This document shows positions 1 through 5,098 of a stretch of DNA of 7,320 nt, piece after piece. The stretch spans positions 1 through 7,320 of the forward strand of contig RGEC01000111.1 of NCBI GenBank assembly GCA_009918425.1, in the 5' to 3' direction. The translations under genes were made by a program, and so were the position numbers. The stretch's first letter is position 1, and each line of letters begins with the position of its first letter. This stretch comes from Bacteroidota bacterium (GTDB lineage Bacteria > Bacteroidota > Bacteroidia > NS11-12g > UBA955). Under the pieces are notes generated by a model. That model had not been told where the DNA came from and did no database searches. It worked only from the letters and a program-made list of their open reading frames with translations.

Positions 1-563
1 GCCGGGTTGATCATTTCTATGCCAGAAAAAACACATGGCAGAAGCAACGCCGTGAAGATGATAAAATTGGTATAGCTGTTAAAGAAGCCATTATTGCCGA
101 TATGAAAAAACTGCTGGAAATGGAAGATGTTGATAATGTTTTCCCAAAACTAAAAGAATGTCAGCAGCGCTGGGCAGCCAGTGGCTTTGTAAGTGGTAAG
201 GCTTATTTCAACCTGCAAAAAGAATACCGTGAAATTGGAGATATTTTGTTTGCCAAATTCAGACGTAACAGCGATAACATGAAGCAGCGTGTCATGAAAG
301 ACCATTATGCCGGTGTTGCCGGCAGTTCGGATGGTAAAAACCGCTTGCAAACGGAAGAACGTAAGGTAAAAGACCGCATTAAAAAGGCGCAGGAAGAACT
401 GGCCACACTCGAAAACAACAAAAGTTTCTTCGCATTAAGCAAAAATGCTGAAGCCGTACTCAAGCAGTTCGACAGTAACATACAGAAACTAAAGGAACAG
501 ATTGCCCGTCTGGAAAAAGAACTCACCGTAATCCGCAATACCAAGGCAGGTAATGCTCAATGA
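1..563 (+). CDS. DUF349 domain-containing protein, C-terminal part (5' end outside the window)
   Basis: The reading frame is open from base 3 through the left edge, so this is the last ~186 residues of a larger protein; the first in-frame ATG (102) is internal. The visible part opens with RVDHFYARKNTWQKQRRED, the end of one DUF349 helical repeat (family pattern: aromatic pair, then a charged helix of the FF-x-x-K type). Another repeat follows, with Trp in KECQQRWAASGFVSGK and then YFNLQKEYREIG. After a short linker comes a long charged coiled coil: ERKVKDRIKKAQEELATLEN, then NKSFFALSKNAEAVLKQF, then a final Lys/Glu-rich helix. DUF349 repeats followed by this coiled coil with an 'ENN-x-x-FF' element are typical of long Bacteroidota proteins. 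The biochemical role is not established; probably cytoplasmic, as no membrane segment is visible. The stop (561-563) lies inside the start of the methyltransferase gene, so the two are likely co-transcribed. Family assignment is confident; function unknown. Confidence 0.85.
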   Translation, partial: RVDHFYARKNTWQKQRREDDKIGIAVKEAIIADMKKLLEMEDVDNVFPKLKECQQRWAASGFVSGKAYFNLQKEYREIGDILFAKFRRNSDNMKQRVMKDHYAGVAGSSDGKNRLQTEERKVKDRIKKAQEELATLENNKSFFALSKNAEAVLKQFDSNIQKLKEQIARLEKELTVIRNTKAGNAQ

Positions 564-1338
564 GCTTTACAGAACGGTTGACTACCTGGAATACCTCCTC
601 GTTTCAGACACAAGGCATGGTACCCACTCCCCTTTTGTTTATCGGTTACTTGAAGATGTTTTTTATGTAAAAAACTCAAATCCTGTTTGGGATGGAATTG
701 AGCAAATCCGCAAGGAAATGCTGCAGTCAAATTCCCGGATAGAACTTGTGGATTTGGGAAGTGGAAACCGCAATGGTTTGCGGAAGCTGAGTGAAATTAC
801 CCACAGAACAGCCCGGGGCGCAAAATACGGAAGATTGTTGCATAGGCTTATTGCAATGCTTCAACCCCAAAATTGTATAGAGTTGGGAACCGGAACCGGA
901 ATTACTGCCTTATATCAGGCATCGGCATTCAGGCATAATCAGGTACTACACACTCTTGAAGGAGCCCCGGCATTATGTGAAATAGCATCGTTTAATGCAC
1001 AACGAATTGATCTTGCATATCAAATTGAAGTTCATCAGGGAGATTTTGCAAATACACTGCCTGAACTCTTGCAAAATCTGCAACAGGTTGATTACGCTTA
1101 TATTGACGGAAATCATACATTTGAAGCTACTACCCAATACTTCCTGCAGCTCCTACCCCATCTGCACACCCAAAGCGTGCTAGTTTTTGACGATATATAC
1201 TGGAATGAAGAAATGAGAAATGCATGGACCTTTATTAAAAATCATGCAAACGTTACTGTTACCATAGATATATTTGCATTTGGACTTGTATTTTTCAGAC
1301 CCGAACAAGCCAAAGAACACTTTAGAATCAGGTATTGA
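553..1338 (+). CDS. Class I SAM-dependent methyltransferase (O-methyltransferase-like)
   Basis: A 261-residue cytoplasmic protein with a Rossmann-type methyltransferase core. Motif I, which binds the S-adenosylmethionine carboxypropyl group, is IELGTGTGIT (about residues 109-118). An acidic residue after strand 2 is Glu136 in HTLEGAP. A loop typical of O-methyltransferases is YIDGNHTFEAT (183-193), followed by VLVFDDIYWNEEM (209-221), where the Asp pair resembles the metal or substrate-binding acids of Methyltransf_24-type enzymes. The N-terminal part carries RHGTHSPFVY (21-30) and a second glycine-rich element VDLGSGNRNGLRKLSEI (66-82), both characteristic of a Bacteroidota branch of unknown substrate. 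The ATG at 553 overlaps the DUF349 gene by 11 bases, with AAGGCAGG just upstream (543-550). The stop overlaps the next gene's TTG start (TTGA), suggesting coupled translation. Methyl acceptor unknown; small molecule, tRNA or protein cannot be separated from sequence alone. Confidence 0.85.
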   Translation: MLNELYRTVDYLEYLLVSDTRHGTHSPFVYRLLEDVFYVKNSNPVWDGIEQIRKEMLQSNSRIELVDLGSGNRNGLRKLSEITHRTARGAKYGRLLHRLIAMLQPQNCIELGTGTGITALYQASAFRHNQVLHTLEGAPALCEIASFNAQRIDLAYQIEVHQGDFANTLPELLQNLQQVDYAYIDGNHTFEATTQYFLQLLPHLHTQSVLVFDDIYWNEEMRNAWTFIKNHANVTVTIDIFAFGLVFFRPEQAKEHFRIRY

Positions 1339-1706
1339 GTTTGCAATTTGAACATAACATCAGAGTGCGCTATGCAGAATGCGACCGTATGGGATTTGTT
1401 CACCATAGCGCCTATGTCCTTTATTTTGAGGAAGCCCGAACAGAAGCCATGCGCAGCATGGGTTTGAACTATAAAGAAATGGAAGATGCCGGAATCATTA
1501 TGCCGGTGCGCGCTTTTAATATCGAATTTAAAAAAGCTGGCCGTTATGACGACCTGCTGAAGATTGTTATTAAGATCACCGAAAGACCTGCTGTTCGCTG
1601 CTATTTTGAATACCACACTTACAACCAGGAAGGGGAACACCTGAATTCAGGCTTTACAGAATTGTTCTTCGTAAAAAAAGATAATCTCAGACTAAATACT
1701 TCCTGA
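1335..1706 (+). CDS. Acyl-CoA thioesterase, 4HBT / YbgC-like hotdog fold
   Basis: A 123-residue hotdog-fold enzyme expected to hydrolyse acyl-CoA thioesters in the cytoplasm. The N-terminal signature is RVRYAECDRMGFVHHSAY (residues 10-27), then YFEEARTEAMRSMG (30-43). Asp17 in ECDRMG is the family's catalytic acid, and the Tyr-x-x-Tyr-Phe-Glu segment is the central helix. A further core strand is IEFKKAGRYDDLLKI (63-77). No ATG is available. TTG at 1335 overlaps the methyltransferase stop by four bases; TTG at 1341 is equally plausible and better spaced from the AGG at 1330-1332. The C-terminus, after FTELFFVKKDN, ends in an unfamiliar LRLNTS. Relatives usually continue about 10-15 residues past the 'FV-D' strand with an Arg-Pro-containing tail, so the gene may be slightly truncated. 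An A7 run (1673-1679) lies just before this point. Substrate not predictable. The fold call is strong. Confidence 0.85.
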   Translation: MSLQFEHNIRVRYAECDRMGFVHHSAYVLYFEEARTEAMRSMGLNYKEMEDAGIIMPVRAFNIEFKKAGRYDDLLKIVIKITERPAVRCYFEYHTYNQEGEHLNSGFTELFFVKKDNLRLNTS

Positions 1707-1711
1707 ACAGT

Positions 1712-2530
1712 TTGTTCAAGGAAGATCTGAATCTACGTGCCTCCAGCCTCAGTTTCAACTATTTTCTCTCGCTATTTCCCACCCTGATTTTTATTTTAAC
1801 CCTAATTGCAGCCTTGCCTGTAAGAGGGGTGAAAACCAGGCTTGTAAGTGAATTGCGTTTGATTTTACCGGAAAGTAGCTGGAAAGAAATATCATCTACC
1901 ATATACGAGCTTCTGAACCATCAAAACAGTGGATTACTATCCTTGGGTTTTATCATGGCATTGTATTTTTCCAGCAATGCTTTTCATTCCCTCATCAATA
2001 GTTTTAACCGAAGACTTCCTGAAAAAGTAAAACGAAACTGGCTTCAAAACAGAATTCAGGCTGTTGGACTTACATTGCTGGTAGGCACTATGGTAGTGGT
2101 GGCACTTATCTTTCTGACCTGGATGTTTCAGCTTGGAAGCTACATGCAAAAACATGACTGGTTTGGTTTACCTGTCTGGTTATTTCTGATTTCACTTATT
2201 GAATACCTACTTCTTGCAGCCTTGATTTTTACGGCCATTAGCAGCTTTTATCATTTTGGACCGGCCCATAAATACAAATGGCATTTTATTTCTCCGGGAA
2301 GTGTGTTTGCCGGAACGCTAAGCATAGTGAGCACATATTTCTTCAGCTTGTATGTAAATAACTTTGATGCATATAATAAAATTTATGGATCCATCGGAGC
2401 CATTATAGCCCTGATGGTTTTAATTTATATCAATTGCCTGGTGGTTATTGTGGGTTTTGAATTGAATACCAGTATTGATAAAGCGCGCATTACCAAAAAA
2501 AAGGCGCAAACCGAAGAAACTGCTATTTAA
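1712..2530 (+). CDS. YihY/BrkB family inner-membrane protein, N-terminally short
   Basis: A 272-residue polytopic inner-membrane protein. The hallmark RASSLSFNYFLSLFPTLIF (residues 9-27) starts the first membrane helix. Further hydrophobic segments lie at about 75-95, 116-138, 153-177, 196-214 and 226-249. The conserved C-terminal block has FYHFGPAHKYKW (179-190), SPGSVFAGTLSIV (194-206) and YGSIGAIIALMVLIYINCLV (225-244), then GFELN. A short Lys-rich cytoplasmic tail ends the protein. The family was once annotated as ribonuclease BN, which is wrong; its true role is unsettled. Relatives normally carry some 40-60 residues before the RAS-x-L-x-FN element, whereas only eight are present from TTG 1712. 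In-frame sequence is open back to 1685 (TAA at 1682) with no ATG, GTG or TTG, only CTG at 1703. It follows the thioesterase by five bases and overlaps the converging DUF721 gene by eight. Family is certain; the start is not. Confidence 0.85.
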   Translation: MFKEDLNLRASSLSFNYFLSLFPTLIFILTLIAALPVRGVKTRLVSELRLILPESSWKEISSTIYELLNHQNSGLLSLGFIMALYFSSNAFHSLINSFNRRLPEKVKRNWLQNRIQAVGLTLLVGTMVVVALIFLTWMFQLGSYMQKHDWFGLPVWLFLISLIEYLLLAALIFTAISSFYHFGPAHKYKWHFISPGSVFAGTLSIVSTYFFSLYVNNFDAYNKIYGSIGAIIALMVLIYINCLVVIVGFELNTSIDKARITKKKAQTEETAI

Positions 2531-2810
2531 TAAATATCTTCTCTACAGTTCCTGCACCCAGTTCATTATTAATAGCCTCTAAAAGCATAAAACGGCGATA
2601 AAACATTTCGTTTTTTAGGGGTGCGTTATCGAATGTCACATATAGCGTTTTATTAACCAGCTTTATTTCTGATGTATGTTTGGCAATAAGCGGTCCTGTA
2701 ATTTTTTCCCATGCGCCTGACAGTTTAACCTCCGTAATTTTCTGGGTAAGCCTGTATTTTTTAAACATGGCCTCAATCACAGATGATATGTTGTTTTCTT
2801 TCTTATCCAC
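2523..2810 (-). CDS. DUF721 (DciA-like) domain protein
   Basis: A small protein of the DUF721 family. Core features are VIEAMFKKYRL near the N-terminus, VKLSGAWEKITGPLIAKHT (the AW-x-x-I/V-x-GP-x-IA-x-HT signature), the strand pair KLVNKTLYVTFDNAPLKNEM, and an end KIFIK. In other bacteria members of DUF721 (DciA) help load the replicative helicase; whether the short Bacteroidota form does so is not known. No ATG fits. GTG at 2810 gives 95 residues, close to the usual length, and overlaps the upstream permease stop by eight bases. TTG at 2843 would give 106 residues but adds a tail (HTDIKRVNWP) lying wholly inside the permease gene and unlike relatives, so 2810 is preferred. Its stop overlaps the converging YihY gene by 8 bases. 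Likely co-transcribed with the permease. Confidence 0.8.
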   Translation of the reverse strand: MDKKENNISSVIEAMFKKYRLTQKITEVKLSGAWEKITGPLIAKHTSEIKLVNKTLYVTFDNAPLKNEMFYRRFMLLEAINNELGAGTVEKIFIK

Positions 2811-4428
2811 GGGCCAGTTTACTCTTTTTATATCCGTATGCAAAATAAACCAGCAAGCCTATACCAAACCAAACAAAAAACCAGAACCAATTATTGGCTG
2901 TCATGCCTGTTAACAAATAGCCACAGGTGGCCAGGCCGAGTACCGGTATGAGATTCCAGTCTTTTACAAGGCTTAAAATTGCCAGGAGCACCATCAGCGA
3001 CCAATATCCAATCATAACAGGATTATGAAATTGCTCAAAGAAAAATTGGGGGGATAGATATAAAATTAAACCTTGAACCAAAAGCATGATAAGGGGAAAA
3101 TAAAACGGCTTGACGAATGGTATTTGGAAAGCACCTATCTCTTTTTCTTTGCGGGGTAAAATCAACACCCCTCCACAAACCAAAACAAAAGCAAATAGGG
3201 TACCTATGCTGGTAAAATCCAGAACAAAATTCTCATCCGTAAACAAAATGGGAATTCCGACCACCAAACCGGTTATGACAGTGCTGAATGCGGGTGTTTT
3301 GTATTTAGGATGAACCTCAGAGAATTTTTGCGGCAATAAACCATCGCGGCTCATACTCATCCAGATTCGGGGTTGTCCCATCTGAAAAACAAGTAAAACG
3401 CTGGCCATGGCTACAACTGCACTGACACTCACGAGGTATTCAAGCCACACTATACCCTTAAATTGTAACACAGTAGCCAATGGATCATCCACACCCAACA
3501 ATTTATAAGGCATCATACCCGTAAGAACCAATGAAATTAAAATATACAAAACTGTGCACACCAGGAGGGAATAAAACATACCCCTGGGCAGATTTCGCTG
3601 AGGGTCTTTGGTTTCTTCAGCCATTGTACTTACAGCATCAAAACCGATAAACGTAAAGAATACGGCGGAAACACCGGCCATTACACCCCCAAAACCTTCC
3701 GGCATAAAAGGTTTAAAGTTTGACGTATCCACATAAAAAAAGCCGACACCTATCACCAGTATAATGACTATCAGCTTTACAGCAACCATAATATTAGACG
3801 CATTTCGGCTTTCTTTTACACCGGTAAAAACAAGCCAGGTAATCAAAATATTGATAAGCAAAGCCGGTAAATCAAGAATAATGCGCATACCCATAAATAC
3901 CGGGGCACCTTTCCAGGCAAGCATTTCGCGGGATTGTAAAATCGGGTTTGGCAATTTGGCGGCAGCCGAACAAGAAGCGTAATCCGTAGTAATCCATGCA
4001 GGCATGTGTATGCCCAGATTTTCCATTAGATGCGTAAAATATCCCGACCAACTGAATGCTACATAAATATTACCTATGCTATATTCCATAAGCAATGCCC
4101 AGCCGATAATCCAGGCAAACAGCTCCCCGAATGAGGCATAGGCATAGGTATAGGCACTGCCAGCCACAGGAATTCTCGAGGAAAATTCGGCATAGCACAT
4201 GGCGGCAAACCCGCAGGCTATGGCACAAAGAATGAACAGCAATATGACACCCGGGCCACCTGATGCACAGGCCTTACCCACCGAACTAAAAATACCACCG
4301 CCGATAATTGCGGCAATACCCAGCATGGTTAGATCCCTCACGCCAAGTACACGGTGCAGTGTATGACCTTCTTCCTGTGAGAAATCTCGTTTGGTACGCC
4401 TAATGTTATGCCAGAATTGCTGCAACAT
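2803..4428 (-). CDS. APC-superfamily amino acid permease, cationic amino acid transporter (CAT) type
   Basis: A 541-residue inner-membrane transporter, expected to move amino acids by proton or substrate coupling. Helix 1 holds the substrate-binding glycine motif GIAAIIGGGIFSSVG (residues 37-51). Helices follow at about 61-80, 101-125, 184-204, 213-231, 250-268, 287-306, 330-350, 380-397, 403-424, 441-458, 472-488, 493-509 and 513-531, i.e. roughly 14 in total, matching the CAT subfamily rather than the 12-helix type. The CAT/YfnA signature FFTFIGFDAVSTMAEETKDP (257-276) and RDGLLP (361-366) are clear, as is YAEFSSRIPVAGSAYTYAY (79-97). A polar external loop (about 144-176) containing Cys153 separates helices 3 and 4. 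Start is ATG 4428 with GAGAAG immediately upstream. The gene is divergent from the metal-receptor operon across a shared intergenic region; no link in function is evident. Exact substrate cannot be read from sequence. Confidence 0.9.
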   Translation of the reverse strand: MLQQFWHNIRRTKRDFSQEEGHTLHRVLGVRDLTMLGIAAIIGGGIFSSVGKACASGGPGVILLFILCAIACGFAAMCYAEFSSRIPVAGSAYTYAYASFGELFAWIIGWALLMEYSIGNIYVAFSWSGYFTHLMENLGIHMPAWITTDYASCSAAAKLPNPILQSREMLAWKGAPVFMGMRIILDLPALLINILITWLVFTGVKESRNASNIMVAVKLIVIILVIGVGFFYVDTSNFKPFMPEGFGGVMAGVSAVFFTFIGFDAVSTMAEETKDPQRNLPRGMFYSLLVCTVLYILISLVLTGMMPYKLLGVDDPLATVLQFKGIVWLEYLVSVSAVVAMASVLLVFQMGQPRIWMSMSRDGLLPQKFSEVHPKYKTPAFSTVITGLVVGIPILFTDENFVLDFTSIGTLFAFVLVCGGVLILPRKEKEIGAFQIPFVKPFYFPLIMLLVQGLILYLSPQFFFEQFHNPVMIGYWSLMVLLAILSLVKDWNLIPVLGLATCGYLLTGMTANNWFWFFVWFGIGLLVYFAYGYKKSKLARG

Positions 4429-4468
4429 CTTCTCTGCGATATTACCTCTAAAAATCGGGTATTTATAT

Positions 4469-4499
4469 TTTGAAAAATGATTTTTTTTGCGTATTTTCG
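4469..4499 (+). promoter_or_regulatory. Bacteroidota-type promoter for the metal-handling operon
   Basis: TTTG at 4469-4472, a 19-base spacer, then TATTTTCG at 4492-4499. This matches the Bacteroidota housekeeping pattern TTTG-N19-21-TAnnTTTG with one mismatch. Transcription would start around 4505, just before the ATG at 4516. The A/T-rich spacer, including a T8 run, fits. It also argues that the more upstream in-frame ATG at 4477 lies inside the promoter and is not used. No comparable element could be placed on the opposite strand for the permease. Confidence 0.55.
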
Positions 4500-4515
4500 T
4501 AATAAAGTGCGCAGT

Positions 4516-4680
4516 ATGTATGCTTGGTCCTTTGCGCTGCTGATGCTGTTAAGCAGTGGCACTATGCAGCTTAATCCGGATATTACATGCGTACAACCGG
4601 GTTATATAAATTTTATTAAGAATAAAGTGCCGCCTAAACTTCCGGATTTTCAGGCACTGCACTGTTCACTGTTGATTTAG
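4516..4680 (+). CDS. Candidate small exported protein (54 aa), possibly a degenerate HYC_CC_PP-type gene
   Basis: A short frame starting at ATG 4516, about 10 bases after the predicted transcription start. It encodes a hydrophobic N-terminus (MYAWSFALLMLLSSG) that could act as a signal sequence although it lacks basic residues. A short middle part follows with Cys25 (DITCVQPGY), then a tail KVPPKLPDFQALHCSLLI with a Pro-Pro pair, a second Cys and a hydrophobic end. Short exported Bacteroidota proteins found beside receptors like the one downstream often end in a similar PP...LLI pattern after a cysteine-rich centre. That centre (HYC and CC motifs) is absent here. It may therefore be a miniature or decayed member, or a chance frame in a leader region. 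The similarity is from memory of the family pattern and is an inference. The hydrophobic start and position between promoter and metal-binding gene are the direct evidence. Confidence 0.4.
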   Translation: MYAWSFALLMLLSSGTMQLNPDITCVQPGYINFIKNKVPPKLPDFQALHCSLLI

Positions 4681-4747
4681 GATTTCATTCTTTTCCGATT
4701 TGTTGCGCTATGCGTGCATGAAAATGTATTGTACCCCACCCAAAAGA

Positions 4748-5098
4748 ATGAAAAAAATGAAAAATATAATTTTAATAACCATAGCTGCCATGACCCTCTC
4801 ATTTGGCAAGCCACCCAAATATGTAACCGTTTCCTTTTCCGTAGAGGGAACATGCTCTATGTGCAAAGAGAGAATAGAAGATGCACTGGATAAACGAGGG
4901 ATTCGAAAAGCCTTATACAATGCGGATGAAAAAATACTGACCGTGACATACAATCCCAAAAAACTGGAAGAAATACAGTTGCACAATCTTGTTGCTATTG
5001 CCGGTCACGACACCGAATTGGTTAAAGCCAGCGATGCCGCCTATATGGCATTGCCGGATTGCTGCCATTATAGGGAGGGGGCAAAATGCGACCACTAA
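4748..5098 (+). CDS. Exported heavy-metal-associated (HMA) domain protein
   Basis: A 116-residue protein with a signal peptide (MKKMKNIILITIAAMTLSFG) and one ferredoxin-like HMA domain. The metal site is GTCSMCKERIEDAL: Cys36 and Cys39 form the CxxC pair that typically binds Cu(I) or another soft metal. The domain runs to about residue 92 with strands VTVSFSVEG (26-34) and KILTVTYNP (62-70) and the second helix HNLVAIAGHDTELV. A conserved-looking extension follows, ALPDCCHYREGAKCDH, adding three Cys and two His that could form a second metal site. ATG 4748 is chosen because it begins the signal peptide; the frame is open further upstream (ATG 4718, TTG 4700), which would give a poor leader. 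The stop lies 13 bases inside the TonB-dependent receptor gene, so translation is probably coupled. Likely a periplasmic or surface metal-binding partner of that receptor; metal identity (copper favoured) is inferred. Confidence 0.85.
   Translation: MKKMKNIILITIAAMTLSFGKPPKYVTVSFSVEGTCSMCKERIEDALDKRGIRKALYNADEKILTVTYNPKKLEEIQLHNLVAIAGHDTELVKASDAAYMALPDCCHYREGAKCDH
5072..5081 (+). promoter_or_regulatory. Strong ribosome binding site of the TonB-dependent receptor gene
   Basis: AGGGAGGGGG lies four bases before the ATG at 5086. It is unusually purine/G-rich compared with the A-rich leaders of the other genes in the window. It sits inside the 3' end of the HMA gene, encoding the Arg-Glu-Gly of its cysteine-rich tail. 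It supports the receptor start at 5086 and suggests efficient, coupled re-initiation. Confidence 0.6.

Noticed and set aside
1242..1640. Long minus-strand open frame opposite the methyltransferase and thioesterase.
   Set aside because: It lies antisense to two well-supported genes and shows no recognisable motifs; a shadow frame.
1673..1679. A7 run as a programmed slippage site joining the thioesterase to the YihY frame.
   Set aside because: Slipping into the YihY frame at this run meets TAA at 1682 and slipping into the third frame meets TAA at 1693, so it cannot make a fusion.
2495..2520. A8 run next to GGCGC near the YihY 3' end, read on the minus strand as a possible terminator for the DUF721 gene.
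   Set aside because: The T-run on the minus strand is not preceded by a stable inverted repeat.
4501..4630. Direct repeat AATAAAGTGC at 4501-4510 and 4621-4630, exactly 120 bases apart and in the same frame of the small ORF.
   Set aside because: Only ten bases, with flanks that diverge at once; no further copies were seen in the window. Most likely chance.
4710..4719. Near-palindrome ATGCGTGCAT upstream of the HMA gene, a possible operator.
   Set aside because: Four-base arms only and no second copy; too weak to call a binding site.
4700..4747. Extended start for the HMA protein (TTG 4700 or ATG 4718).
   Set aside because: It would put a polar, Cys/Pro-containing stretch before an otherwise ideal signal peptide that begins at ATG 4748.
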